From positions 8,717,099-8,781,098 of the forward strand of contig SSBO01000012.1 in NCBI GenBank assembly GCA_005281725.1: 64,000 nt of DNA, given 5' to 3'. The DNA is from Wuchereria bancrofti. Lineage: Eukaryota > Nematoda > Chromadorea > Rhabditida > Onchocercidae. This document shows, piece after piece, positions 51,811-64,000 of this stretch. Numbering within the stretch: the stretch's first letter is position 1; every line of letters starts with the position of its first letter. The position numbers and the translations under genes were made by a program. The notes beneath the pieces are model-generated. The model was not told the origin of the DNA, made no database searches, and saw only the letters and a program-made list of their open reading frames with translations.

Positions 51811-53175
51811 ATCGCACAGCTATCCTCCAGTCTAGTTCACTATAAAACTAATCGATGAGCGTCCATAAGACAAAGTTCAAATTCAAGCTTGAGCTTAATC
51901 ATTCTCTCCTCAAATCTCACTCATTCACTTCTCTTTTCTCTATGTATGCTTCCTCTGATGCAAAAACTGCACACTGCTTTGCTCTCAAAATCTATCCAAA
52001 AAGCAATCGTATCAAAAGATATTATATAAGCCTGCTGCATTCAACCTGCTTATCTCTTATAATCATTTTGTTAAAACTACTGCTAACTGATATTGCCATT
52101 ACTCCTACTGCATCTTTTCCTACTGTTGCTGCATTTGTTAGCAATTTCTTACAGCTTTTTAGTCAATTATCATCAACTGCAACAGGACAAAATCAAATTC
52201 ACTTTCTACATTCAAATCAATATCAAAACTAAATATATTCTTAGTGTGAAATAACATTTACAATTGACAAGATATTTTATCGTCTGATAAGAGTATATTA
52301 TCATGAAATTGAAATAAAAGGATGACAAACATCCTATGTTATTAGCATGCTTATCATTGCTAAAAAGAAAAAGAGGATGAAAAATGATACGAATATTCTT
52401 TCTTATTTTACTGCATGGCTTAATTTATGTTATAAAAAGACTGTCTGAATGGTCTTTGCTTTTTGAAGCTGATTGAAGCCAGTAGCAAGAATGTCAATAA
52501 TATCGGGAGAGGCTGAAAGAATTTCATGAAGTTTAATCGAAACTACAGAAAGACATGAATGTACATGGAGGAGGGTTTTGATAATTGTTAAAACAAGTAG
52601 TAAATTCATCAGTTTTGAAACAAGAAAAAGTTTTTACTGGGGAAATAATGGAGAAAAGTTGGGACTAAAAATATGCATCTAGCAACCGGACAGCATTTTC
52701 ATGAATTAGCAAACCGTTTTAGGTTCCAAGAATTGTATAAGCAGAATGGACGTTCAGAATGAACCAGCACACAAATCGATGGACCCCACCAGAGCCCATT
52801 TGAGAACCCAGAATCGTCTTTGACATCAGATTGGTAACAGGCAAAGTTCATCAACATGAAAGGATTTTATGAAAAAGATCCAACACTAATGAGTCAAACA
52901 AAACAATCTGGTGACCAGTATAGTTGGCTTTTTCCAAGAAGTTCATGTATGGTAGCATTCATGAAGCTATATCGCCGTAAAACATGTTATGTTGGATAGC
53001 GAAAATGATTCTTGTGAAAGTTCTTCAAAATGGTGTTTTCTGGGAAGATAACAGAAAATTTTTATCCTTATAAATAAGCAATAGTTAGCACATTAGCAAC
53101 AACAAAACATACGAGATATAGAATACATATATATGTAAACACAATCAAGTAATAAGTAAATAACATCATTTCCCA
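51811..53175. other. Intergenic, upstream of the p105-like gene
   Basis: This lies between the p105-like start and the IMP4 stop, both on the minus strand. I searched the minus strand for an exon carrying a Rel recognition loop and saw none. A plus-strand frame at 51855-52229 is open but matches nothing known. Confidence 0.45.
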
Positions 53176-55027
53176 TTAATCGTCATCATCTAGTACTGAT
53201 AGCATAGGAAGCCTCTTTCTGGCTGAATTGGTATATGACCGAAGAGCCCACTCAGTTCTTTCAGCATCGGCGTTGTCAATCGTGCCCATTTTGATTAAAT
53301 ACGCTAAAACAATAGAAAACAAATAACTATGCCTATTGCAAATAGGTATAGTTGTAGCAATCGCAGACTCATGCATGATTTCATTTTATAACATAAAAAC
53401 TTACGCTTCATTTCGAGTCGTGGACCAATTTCCTTCAGTTTTATTTCACCATGCTCATTTTTACTGTATGTATGATGCCGAAAACTAATGAAATCCTGAG
53501 TATTGATAAAAGTAACGATCCGTCGGCTATCAATCTTTGGCACAGGAAACAAATGTTTTAATATCGTAGTTAACTAAAAAGAAATTAAAAACATTAATAT
53601 ATATAAAGAGAGCGCAAATCTGTGAAACTTAGTCAATATTTAAATATTACTCGGAAGTTTGCTCCTCTGATTTCGATAATTGACAGACTGACAAGAGAAA
53701 AACCTGACTTACTCTACGTCCAAGAGCTGAATTAAGGCTATCAAATATAAGATGTGGATATTCCTCCGATATGGTCCCACAATCTGGCACTTCGTGTCGC
53801 ATCACAACATTTGCTAAAGTAAAATAAGCAGTAGGTCCAAAGGGTAGATGGCATACAATCATCCCGTCGGGATTACCACGAGTTTCATGCAGCAGTATAA
53901 AATCCGTAATCTTAAACATATTATATTAAATAAAGACAATGATTAAAAAATACCAAAAGCGCTATTATGCAAAATGAAACTGAAAACATATTGCCTTTTA
54001 CCAATTTATAAATAAGCTATAAAACTTTATTTTTTAATTTTTTAACCTGCATCTGAAATTCGTAAAAATCGAAACTTATCGCAGTTTCCTAGAATTACAC
54101 TAGGGATCAAATACAACGAAGCTCAAATCCTGTGAACACTAACATCATTAGCTTTACAGGCTTGTATTAACTTCTTGATATCATAATGGCCTCGATTGAT
54201 ACGCTGCGCATTTGGGAACATCAGCCTCATTTCCTGCAATAGACATTATCTCATTTTCAGCTCAGCAAAGTGAACATAGATAAATTTTCTGGACTTTTCT
54301 CCACTGAATTTCAGCAAAAAGTCTAAGATTTGGTAACTACGAAATCTTGTATCTGAAATATCAATAGACGAAAAATACTTGCTTTTAAAAAAATCTTAAG
54401 TTTGGCCGAAGGTTCGCGACTAGTTGTTAATACAACTTTTGGGTCTGCTGCGCCAGCGTAACGATATTCATCATCGATGGCTAAAACTTCCCCTGAAAAC
54501 TCCAACAATAGCAATATTCTAGCATTGTATAACAATATAGCATCAGGTTTCACTAGAAAGACTGGTCTGAAGAGTTGTCGAGAAATTCAGAATGAGCATG
54601 GAACAAAAGGTACTGGGAAGAAAAATGCTTACTATCCACGAAGCCAAAAAGTTTAGTCTCACAAATGTTCTATTCTCACAAAAAGTTCTATTTCATTCCA
54701 GCTGCTTAGCTTAGCTACTGTCTCCAAAAATGCAACTCACATTTCCTGTCACATAGTAAATCTCAATTAAAATCTAGTTTTGAAAAAAAAAAAAAAATAG
54801 TGGAAGTCAAGATAAAAAATAGTTTCTCCGTTAACAAACACACCACCTCCCCATTCAGCCTCTTGTTGTAAGTCAATGGCATCTTTTCTCAAATGTGTCG
54901 GTATAGGTCTGTTTTCATCTACGTATTTCTTTACAGTTCGTCGTTTTTCGTCGATTAACCGTTGTTTCTCTTCCAGACTTTTCCGATAAACATATTCAAG
55001 ACGTAACCGAGCTTCTCGCCTAATCAT
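53176..55027 (-). CDS. IMP4: IMP4, U3 snoRNP protein (291 aa)
   Basis: Six exons on the minus strand join in phase: 55027-54847, 54492-54383, 54233-54144, 53910-53713, 53573-53405 and 53303-53176. The product is 291 residues, the same length as human IMP4. The N-terminus MIRREARLRLEYVYRKSLEE matches the family start. The Brix domain carries LTTSREPSAKLKIF, MFPNAQRINRG, IQACKAND, HETRGNPDGMIVCHLPFGP and YFTLANVVMRHEVPD, and ends with FISFRHHTY and YTNSARKRLPM. IMP4 works with MPP10 and IMP3 in the nucleolar U3 complex that processes 18S pre-rRNA. The start lies 17 bases behind acceptor TATTTCAG (55045-55052), a probable spliced-leader site. The intron after KIFLK uses a GC donor (GCAAGT). Confidence 0.95.
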
Positions 55028-55046
55028 TTCTTTTTCCTTTATCCCT

Positions 55047-56393
55047 GAAATATGTCGTTATAATTATTAAAGCAAATTATAATAGTGACATATGTCAGCA
55101 GTGGATTTGCTTGGAACGTTCCCTCATTAGAAAATAAACCTCATCCATACTCCATTCTTGTTTTTGACAAATTTAAGAGAAAGAGAAAAGAGAAATTTCT
55201 GGACAAGAGCAAACTATAAAAAGAGCAAACTATAAAATGATAGTCCGATCTCCAAATTAGAGATTAGATAGTCAACTGGACCGAAATGATGCTATGCATT
55301 TCCTTGGAAATTAACGCGAAATAAATTAATGAGAATGTATGATTACAAATAGTATTACAGTTGTTCAATGATTCAATATAAGCAGTAACAGAACTTATTT
55401 GGAAGGTAAGCCAAGAAAGGTTCTCCTCAAACTGATCAATTAATTGATTCATCCATTATGTCAGCAGACTAACTTACATGATTAAGCAAACATTCAATTT
55501 AAACAAACATTATGCAAAGTAAAGGAATGAGAAGATAAACAAAAATAAAACAAATACATTGCAACACTAAAAAAATACAGAATCCTCAGAATTCATTTTG
55601 TATAAAGAGAAGTGAGGAAGTGCATTTCTTGATGGATATAATGTCATTTTCTCGAAGATACCACTATATTTCTTAATATGAATGTATGCTTTCTTTTTAA
55701 TTGCTCTAAAGTGAACGCTGGAACAGTACTGAATGAATCTGGATTTGACAAATACATTTGATGGGAAGCAATGTAACTTCAAAAAGTGGTAAAAAGTTTT
55801 ATACCCAGTGACAAAAATTTATCACTTAAACTTAAATAACCAATCCGGACCTTTTATTTCAAATTCAAATACTTCCCAAACCTTTAGATTTAAAAGTAAG
55901 CTTTATCATCAAGCTATCTTTGCGAGGTGGATTAAACTTTATTCTGTTTGGCCTACTGGTATTGAACGGTTGGACGACGGCAATCTTTAGAATTAGGTGT
56001 GATTGGTACTGTGAGTTTCTGGATGACGCAGAATAGGGGGAGGGGGAAGTTAGTCGGTATAACTTTAATTATTGATTTCTCGTCTCTGTGGACATCCGGA
56101 AATCATTCATGCATCATCATTCCTGATTCTTTTTTAATGGATGATTCAAAAGATTGACATAATATGCCATCTGTTAATCAGCTGACAGTAACAATGGAAA
56201 TGTATGGTATGACAAGAGATTTGTACAAAATGATAAGTTTAGGTAAATCAAAATATTTCCACCGATATTATATTTTCTAGTTTGAGCGATTCGAAATAGT
56301 TCAAACATAAAATTTATTTACACGCGTCGACCGTATAAAATTTTAAAACAGTGAAAATATTTACATCAAATGAATTGTCACTCTTCTATTCAT
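55047..56393. other. Intergenic, no gene recognised
   Basis: This lies between IMP4 and the minus-strand LBP/BPI gene. A plus-strand frame at 55808-55987 has no splice context or resemblance to known proteins. A short G-rich run lies near 56034-56046. Confidence 0.5.
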
Positions 56394-58594
56394 TCAATTA
56401 CTGTGTATATGTTCGCTAGGTGGAAAATATTTGATATCCGTAAATGCTTGTAAGGCAAGGTTGCTTAGACGTTTCTGATCCAAATCAAAGTCTGCAGATA
56501 TGAAAACACTTCGATCAAGGATTTGTAGTTGAGTGATGTTGATCCGTAAAACTGAAATTTTTCAATTTCTTTTTCCTTGTTCAGGACTGTTCTGAATGAA
56601 AGGAGTGAAAAAAAAGTAGTAATTCCATGATATGGATTTTGGTAGCTAACAATATATCCTGAAATGTATTATTCAATAAATACTTATATCTTATATCTGG
56701 TATTACTGCTAACTGTAAGGAAGAGTGATAAAAGTAGATAGGCTTATTTGAAAGAAGTGAGAGGTTCAAGAACGCTGTATTAGGGAGACAAGGAAGGACG
56801 AAAGTCATTCTTAACAATTAATTACCATGATAGTTATTATTATAATTGATTACTTATTATAATTAATTTTCGTAGCTAACAATATATCCTGATTATCCTA
56901 ATAACTATGATCAATAAGTTTGATATGAGGAGAAAACCTTTTGGTACTGGTATTGGAAATCCGCCACGTAGAAAGTCATTGATGAAACGTTGAAGCATTT
57001 CGGAACTTAGCAGTGCAACATCAGATAATTCATCATCACTTATATTAATGTATCCATATTTGTTCTTTAATTGAAAGCTATCCACCGATGTTTTTCCAAG
57101 TAATGTATTGTTCTATAAATAAATCAAGTTAATGAACAAGTGGACAATTAAAACTATTCATTTATCTTATCTATTATAGAGAAATCTTACCTCAACATGT
57201 AACTTTATGTTCGCAACAATGTCTAAAGCAAATGTTGCCGCTTGATGGCTTATTTTATTGGATTCTACAATATACATAAATACCAAACCATTTATATTAA
57301 CCATTAGTACACCTGTAAACATAAATTTTATTTGAATTTAAAAATTGAAGTTAAGTTAACCTTTAAAAGATTACTTTAAATTTAGAGAATTACTTTTCTT
57401 TAAGAAATATGACTGTAGTGGAAATGTAAGATGTGAAGAGGTAAGACTTTTGAACATAATGAAAAACTAAGTAAAAAATTTCGCGAACCGCCCTGTTTCG
57501 CTTGAAATAGTACCACAGGTGCACGGGTGGGCGTAAAAATGAGTCGAACTTTGCTATCTGGATACTGTTTAGCTATTTGAGGTATCAGGTCAGCAAAACA
57601 AATTCCAGTTGTACAGGAGGTGCGTAGCAATGGGCCTAAAGACGAAATTGTCTGATCGTCCACAACAAACTGCAACAAACGTTCCCTGCAAATTCTTAAT
57701 TGGAAAAAAAAGCGTAACTCATAATGCTACGATCGGTATGACATCAAAATGCAATCAAATTTCATTAATTTAAAGCAAATCTTCGTTAAAAGTATTCTCA
57801 TTCATTTTAACTTAAAAATTTTTCTCCTTTAAATATGCATGCACTTTTATTTATTTTCTATTGCATATTAATTTCACGCATCTGTATGAAATTTTACGCT
57901 ATCTCACATGTGAACAAATATATAGAATCATTAACATTGCATGTGTGAGATGTTTTCTTTTCTTAAATTTTAAATTGAAACTTTCTTCTTTTCTAATTTT
58001 CAGTTTCTAATCTTTAAAAATTCAATGAATATTATTACTATTTGTTGCTAGTTGCTACTTGAATAATTGCACTTCATCCTCTTTAAGCATTTCTCCAATA
58101 CTATACGGCAAATAACGTGAGCTTACGAGAAAGCGTGATAAAGTAATGCGTTGGCAATATAGTCGGATATAAGTAAATGTATCATTGCATTTTGCAAAGG
58201 TTTTTTTGGCCAAAACATTGGTGCAGCACTGAATGGAGTTTTTTTTATGTTCTGTCCTATGATTAGTGAAATTTCACCCATGTTAGATATTTCCACCGTA
58301 TTTTTGTAACATAATGGATCTTCGTTTAGCCTGAAATATAAAATTATGGATGTGTACTGATTTGTAGCTTAAAAAGTTAACCATTTAAATTCCTATAGAA
58401 TGATAAGAAATCATAAAAGCATTTAAAATGAGGAAGAAAGCTAAGTTTTTTTAAATTGTAATTCTTTCAGCAAATCTTATGTTGAAAATGTTTGCATTTA
58501 TTTCTTAAGATGGTGCTAAATTAAAAATGAAAAGAGCAAAAGCAATAGCCATTAGTGTTTATACAAGCACACACACAAACAAACACATACACAC

Positions 58595-58636
<42 letters not shown>

Positions 58637-61600
58637 CAAACGTAAATTGTAATTAACGGCTATTTAACTAACCTGAAGTTAGTACAAAAACGGGAAAACT
58701 AGTTCCTGAAAGTATCTCATCTGAACTTATCAAATGAAATCCGTCATGAAAAGTGTGATTATCGTAACCCAACAAATCATGACATGGATTCGTAATTCTC
58801 GAGATATTTCCTGATTTCCACTTCCATTTCCTTTTCTTTTTTTTTGCTTCAAAATCCATATTTAGTGAAATTGTATACACATATTTAGTGAAAATTGTTT
58901 AGTGAAAATTTGTTTCTAGTGCAACTTTACAATCCAATTTATAAAATTATTCACAGCAAAGATAAAATAATGCTAGATTAAAATAAAAAGTGAAGCAATA
59001 GATAGATCACACATGCATGCAGACACATACTACATACATGTATACATATATATATGTATATATAAGTACGCACATAGACAAACACATACACAAATACGTA
59101 GACACAAACAGATACACACAGACATACCTTACAGTTAATGAGGCTTTAACTAACCTGAAGTCAATATGAATTCTGGAAACTAGTTGCTGCAATGTTACAT
59201 AACATGATTTTTCAAAAATTTCAATTCATTGCTATTAAACATGAAGAGAACAGTGAATAGCAACAAGATAATTGAAAATTTTTTCAAATTACCCTTTCAT
59301 TTCTTTAATTCTTCACTTATTGAGGAAATTTATAACATGCAAATATTAATGAAGAAAAAGAGAAAAGAAAAAAATAATAATGACTTGCAAGTAGTCTGCA
59401 ACGAATGACAATTCTAATTAAAAGATAAAAGAATTAATGATTTATTATTGCGAGCAGGTTTTAGGACAAATATTAAGTAATTTAGTATACTTTCATATTA
59501 CTATTATTGGTAGAATTTACCTTACTAAATGATTGATTATTTCTCTTCATTTAAAAAAAAAATTGTTTTAATGATTTTTGATGAAAACGCTTACTTCGAG
59601 ATGAGAATAGCTAATATTAACATTATATGGTCGAAAAGTTTCCATTAATTCTTTAGTATTAGGTAATCCAATTGCAGCAAACGCATTGATTCGTATTACA
59701 TCTGCTAGCGATGTTTTTGTTTGAGTTTGTAATAATTTCTCATTGAAATCGTCATTGATAAATTCTGTTACTTTTTTGCAAATTAGCGTTTCAATCAATG
59801 AACGAATTTGCTCCGATATACCTTGCTAAAGTTTGCTTTAATCACATTTCAAAATACACTTATAAAATTAGCATATAATTTAGATCTCATACTTCAATTA
59901 AATATCACACTATCTACTCGATTTTTTTTCGATCCGACACTTTCTTATGCTAATTTATTTTATTGAAATTTACATTTTATAAATTAAGTCTGGTTGAAAT
60001 TTGTTTAAACTACCATAGATATAAATTGAAAATATATAAAGTTGAATAAATAAATCAAAGTGTTAATCATAACTGTAAAATTTTTGAAATAACGTAATGA
60101 TAATAATAGTTAATTAATAATAACAATAATAATAATAAGTATTAGTAGTAGTAAGGAATAAATTTTGAAATGCAGTAATCAAACCTGAAACCTGAAATGC
60201 AGTAATCTTATGACTTAAAATATCTATTATCATTTTTAAATTGCACTTAATCATAAGTACAACTTCCATATCTATTCTGTGATAAAAAAGTAACTTTATG
60301 GTTTACAAATTTATGAAAACGTTCCTCATCATTGTATACGACAGCTTTCACAATATAATCAAATTAACATCTTGCGCTAATGAATGCATCGTTTGCACAC
60401 ATAATGGTAAAATAATTAAAAATTAAGCGCACAACAAAAATGTCAACTATTTAATTTTTTTTCTCTACTTATTCCAGTTTTAAAATGGATGGATATTCCT
60501 TCGGAATTGAGAATTTAGAAAACATCATTTCCGGGCATTTCCGAATAATAATTTACCAAAATATAACAAAGAAAATTACTACTAAATATATAATTTTAAT
60601 ATAAATAAATGTGTGGAAGTGCTGTTTTTTATCTTTTAAGTTTTCGGAAGTTTCATTTTAAAACAACAGCTAAAACTTTATTTAAAAAAAAAACAATTTA
60701 AAGCGAAGAAAGACTATTTTATCTAATATTTCAGATTTTTTAATATGACTGGGATAAATTCCTTTGAGTCACAAAAAAGAAAGAAGTATTTACTGCTAAA
60801 TTTGTTGCTATTCAAATTTACGAGAAAATTTAGGTATAAAAAATTACTGATCAAAAGAAAAAAATTAAAATTAGAAATACCTTGAATAAATTCAGTGCTA
60901 TTCCAGTCATACCACCATTATGAATTTCAATATTCATTAATTGAATATTTGTACGACAAAAAATTATTGATACTCGAGCTGTTCCTGTTTCTGATCTCTC
61001 TAGAGCACTTTCTAATTGAAAATTAACACCGTATGCTAATACTTCGGCTTCACCCTCAAGTTTCATCGGTACTAGTATATTTACTTCGCCTGATAAACTT
61101 CCTATTAATCTGAAAATTATAAGCTTCATGTAGAGATCATATTTTCATTTGTATTTAATATCACTAATGATCTCTCAGAATATTATATATAATGACGAAT
61201 TGTGGTTAATCATTGTTTATTTATATGATCTTACGTACCCCATGTTTAGATTTCTCATAATCCAAATGATTTTATTTGGCGCCGATGTAGAAATGATATG
61301 CTCAGTTGGTCGTTTATACCGTGATACACGTATCTGTGATAGTAAAATATATCCTTGGCCATTGTTGATGCGTTGTTTGATATTTGATATGGATAAACGT
61401 GGCAATTGCTCATTTAATATCTCAGCTCCGATATTATTCAGATAAGCTACAGCACGCGGTAAAATACGTATTCGTACAGCATTGGACGATGATAAATAAA
61501 TCTTAAGATAAAAATTTCCTATTTTAAGATTGAGTTAAAAATTTTTATATCAAAATTAAATTATATTAATGTTTAAATGATAAAAATAATGAAAAAAGAT

Positions 61601-61777
61601 GTCTGAATTGATCAAGAGATAATATGTAAAGAGTATTGAAAATGAATGAATGAAATGACATGTTAAAATGATTGAAAAATAACTATCTACCTGTAAAAGA
61701 GGATGCAAATGTATGTCTGCAAAAGAAAGAATGTTGTAAATGAGAAGATGTAGAAAAGTTGCATGCGTAAAGGCCAT
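56394..61777 (-). CDS. LBP/BPI/CETP-family lipid-binding protein (565 aa, secreted)
   Basis: Ten exons on the minus strand join in phase: 61777-61691, 61501-61239, 61109-60881, 59825-59595, 59186-59155, 58330-58127, 57685-57489, 57312-57191, 57112-56938 and 56551-56394. Exon 1 encodes a signal peptide (MAFTHATFLHLLIYNILSFA). The N-terminal barrel shows AVAYLNNIGAEILNEQLPRL and two Cys (SIIFCRTN and TLICKKVTE) placed like the conserved BPI disulphide. Later blocks are MIHLLISDYIANALLYHAF, ADLIPQIAKQYPDSKVRL and, before the C-terminal strand, LRGGFPIPVPK. The family binds lipids such as lipopolysaccharide or lipoproteins through a boomerang of two barrels; some nematode members act in lipid transport. 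The ligand here is unknown. It lies head to head with a second family member. Confidence 0.9.
56641..56892. repeat. 21-bp direct repeat in the last LBP/BPI intron
   Basis: GTAGCTAACAATATATCCTGA occurs at about 56642-56662 and again at about 56873-56893, 231 bases apart, within the intron 56552-56937. Both copies are identical over the shared core TAGCTAACAATATATCCTGA. Confidence 0.8.
58598..58633. repeat. (TA)n microsatellite
   Basis: About 17 TA units run here in an LBP/BPI intron, preceded on the left by a CA-rich stretch (58565-58595). Confidence 0.9.
58673..58705 (-). pseudogene. Decayed duplicate of the 59155-59186 LBP/BPI exon
   Basis: The minus strand reads acceptor CTTTCAG, then GAACTAGTTTTCCC and so on to TTCAG with donor GTTAGTTAAA. 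It resembles the true exon at 59186-59155 (CAACTAGTTTCCAG to TTCAG, GTTAGTTAAA). The copy is 33 rather than 32 bases long, so it breaks the downstream phase, and in the incoming phase it carries a TAA. I infer that it is skipped. Confidence 0.6.
58990..59130. repeat. CA/TA-rich simple repeat
   Basis: This is a mixed run of ACACA, TATATG and ACATAC units downstream (minus sense) of the true exon. It parallels the microsatellite beside the duplicated pseudo-exon at 58565-58633, suggesting that the repeat and exon were copied together. Confidence 0.7.
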
Positions 61778-62039
61778 GAAATAATATTTGTAGTAAGGGA
61801 AAGATACAAAATAGATGTGCATATATGTACTAGATGGGAGGATATTTTGATGTGGGTGTCCCTCTCTCTTTTTCCCCTCTCTCCCCTTCTTTCTTCCACT
61901 CAGTCATCAATAACAGCGGGGGAAATCGAGGATGTCCTTCAAGAACTTGTTCTTCAAATGACTAATGCCGTGAAGATAGTGATGATGACGATGATGATGA
62001 TGGTGGTGGTGGTGGTGGTGCTTAGAAGGTGTGCACGTC
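61778..62039. promoter_or_regulatory. Divergent promoter region between two LBP/BPI genes
   Basis: Only 262 bases separate the two start codons. The segment holds a pyrimidine-rich tract (61859-61901) and a (GAT)/(GGT) trinucleotide run. No spliced-leader-type acceptor is obvious for either gene. Confidence 0.5.
61979..62021. repeat. (GAT)n(GGT)n microsatellite
   Basis: GATGATGACGATGATGATGA and then a run of GGT units form a trinucleotide tract ending about 20 bases before the plus-strand LBP/BPI start codon. Confidence 0.95.
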
Positions 62040-63975
62040 ATGCACTACCTCTTACCTGTTTATTTAACTTTTTCTGCACAACTACTGTATCTGAAATATT
62101 CAATTATAACAGCATCTGATTTATCCCTTGATATCGGATCTGGTGCCGCATCACAGCTTATTCGTGAAGCAGCTCATCAATTACTTAGCTCACCGCGTTC
62201 ACTTTATTTATCATTTCGAACACATGAAAGCCCACTTCTATTACCTCTTGCATATATCAAAACATACAATCAAATTTCGTATTCGAATGTTACTGTTAAA
62301 TTTTATCCTGATACGATACGCTTAAAAGCAAGCAGTGTTCGAATAAATTCCAAATCAAACATCACTCCAAATATTTGGCCGGTTAGTTTTGGCGGTGAAA
62401 CTGTCGATCTTGCCGTTTATGTAAGTTCTTTTACAATTAATTACCTTTTCATAACTTCTGCTTTCTAATTTTCATTGCTATCATTTTAATCACCTTTATT
62501 TTCAATCTTACACTTTTTCATTATCTTTTACATCACTCAATTATAATAGTATAAGTTGTATTTTTTTTTTACTACTTTCGAAACTTAAGTAATCATTTCA
62601 GGTGGGTGATGTTGAATTAGCGATACGTATCGAGGAGAAAAATGCTCGAATGTTATCATGTTCTTTACGGCATACAACCGTTAATGCTACATCTAGTAAT
62701 TACTGGATGGTAGGCACATTGTTATACATCGTAACAAATCCGATCCGATCACATCTTCAACAGCTCATTTGCCCGTCTATCGCCAACTACATCTCAAATA
62801 TCGAAAATCCCATTATTATGTAAGCACATGGATGGCTTTCTTTTTTTTTTTAACAGTAAATTTCAAAATCAATATAACATTCGTAAAAAGGATTTATGAT
62901 TAAATTTCAAAGATTCAGGAACGTGTCATTAAATGAGATCCTGCCAGCTCATATTCGTGACGTTATCAGTACCGCAAATTCCTCCGTATTCTATCGTCTG
63001 ACATCAATAACAGTAGAAGAAAAGCATATTTTGATAGTAACACAAATCAAATGGAAGCGCCCGTTTGAAAACGATGGAATTTCATATGCAAACGTAAGTA
63101 TGAAATGGAACAACGAAGATCGCATAATAACTTGGATTGATGATGCAGCCCTTAATGATTTCCTTAATCAGGTTCTTTTAAATTATACTTTTAAATATCC
63201 CAAATATTTAAAGAAATTATGCAGTTTTAAAGTTTCTTAATTAAAATAGTTGAAAGCCAAATTTACGATGTTCCAAGCGATCGTTCTAAGTAAATTAACA
63301 TAACGGTAGTGACAATGGAAACAACGACAAGTTGTTATTATTTGGCTATTTCATGTTACTCAACAAAAAGTTGTTTTGAAAAGAGGATTTGAATTCAAAT
63401 TGTTTGCAGATTGACTGGAATTTCCAGTGGATGGAGGAAACAATTGCGGTAACAAGTCCCGTGATACCTCTTTCTTCTCGAGAATTTCTTTCAACTCTTT
63501 GCACTTCTTGCTATTTCTTGCTAAATGTTTGGGCTAATGGATCACCTATTTTGACGGCTACAAACGGTACTGTTGTCCTGGAAAAGTAGGTTCTTTCAAT
63601 TAATGTTTCCAAAGCATTATAATTAATTCAATGCAAAAATTTAGAAGCTTAAGGTCACACTTGCTTAAAGCCAAACCTAAATGGTAAAAATTCCCACCAT
63701 TGTGCATTGATTGAAACTAGAATTTACACCTATTTTAAATCAAACATTTTTCTCAATTTCAAGGCGTGATAGGCTCAATTTACGTGTGGTGAATCCTGAT
63801 AAAAACGTTACGTCTGTATTTGTATCCATGTTCCTATCTGTTACGGCCGAATTACGACCCGTTATTGATTCCGGTACTTTGCGGACATTGGTACAATTGC
63901 TTGACACAAATGTCGTGATGGAAAGTGGTGCCTTTCCTCCTTCCTGGTCATTTTTTGTTCAAGACTTGATAAAAG
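62040..63975 (+). CDS. Second LBP/BPI-family protein (partial, 3' end missing)
   Basis: Five exons join in phase: 62040-62420, 62602-62819, 62919-63171, 63410-63585 and 63764-63975; the gene runs off the window. The start MHYLLPVYLTFSAQLLYLKY looks like a signal peptide. DLSLDIGSGAASQLIREAAH fits the first helix of the family, and VGDVELAIRIEEKNARMLSC with LICPSIANYI supplies the two expected Cys of the barrel disulphide. Several NxS/T sites suggest glycosylation. Sequence identity to the minus-strand neighbour is low by eye, so the pair is an old duplication or two separate subfamilies. The ligand is unknown. Confidence 0.75.
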
Positions 63976-64000
63976 GTAGACACTTATCTCAGGATTTTAT

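Noticed and set aside
51855..52232. 125-codon open plus-strand frame
   Set aside because: Its composition is hydrophobic and Ser-rich with no motif, no splice or leader context and no resemblance to a family. It is likely chance in the promoter of the p105-like gene.
61763..62119. Plus-strand frame through the GAT/GGT tract
   Set aside because: A Met/Val run from the microsatellite joins unrelated sequence; the LBP/BPI start at 62040 lies in another frame and explains the coding signal.

Overview
The window looks like nuclear DNA of a parasitic nematode, most likely a filarial species. It is AT-rich, genes are cut into many small exons with U-rich TTTCAG/TTTTAG acceptors, several start codons lie a few bases behind an acceptor that could take a spliced leader, and the proteins are animal families in nematode-like versions (innexin, SPARC/OST-1, VDAC, PLC-delta, DNAJC2). 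Gene models below were built by hand from splice signals, reading-frame phase and family knowledge. In every multi-exon model the donor and acceptor phases agree, except for the partial gene at the left edge. No database search was possible.

Layout: 1-1011 (+) 3' end of an unrecognised coiled-coil-like gene; 2671-5092 (-) acidic, Ser-rich protein of unknown function; 5786-11134 (-) ACAD9-like protein; 12199-12462 (+) an 87-residue unknown protein immediately followed by DNAJC2/zuotin (12521-16580, +), probably one dicistron; 18072-23321 (-) PLC-delta; 27303-32453 (+) innexin; 34022-38633 (-) SPARC; 39910-42466 (-) VDAC; 42923-46692 (+) KIAA2013 orthologue; 47032-51810 (-) NF-kappaB p105-like protein; 53176-55027 (-) IMP4; 56394-61777 (-) and 62040-63975+ (+), two LBP/BPI-family genes head to head, the second cut by the window end.

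The most interesting locus is the p105-like gene. A 660-residue product reads as Rel-homology-like region, about five ankyrin repeats and a death domain. The Rel part begins after the position of the DNA-recognition loop, so it may be a Rel protein kept as an inhibitor or scaffold. C. elegans is generally described as having no Rel protein. Other points: the ACAD9-like protein has lost the catalytic-glutamate motif; PLC-delta keeps the catalytic histidines but alters lipid-contacting residues; a 163-bp piece of one PLC intron recurs almost identically at the 5' end of the same gene; three introns need GC-AG splicing; and one LBP/BPI exon has a decayed duplicate beside it.

The genes are mostly unrelated housekeeping and signalling functions (mitochondrial ACAD9 and VDAC, ribosome-associated DNAJC2, ribosome-biogenesis IMP4, membrane innexin, secreted SPARC and LBP/BPI). 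Only the DNAJC2 pair and the LBP/BPI pair look arranged for joint expression. No rRNA, tRNA, CRISPR, intact transposon or bacterial insertion was recognised.
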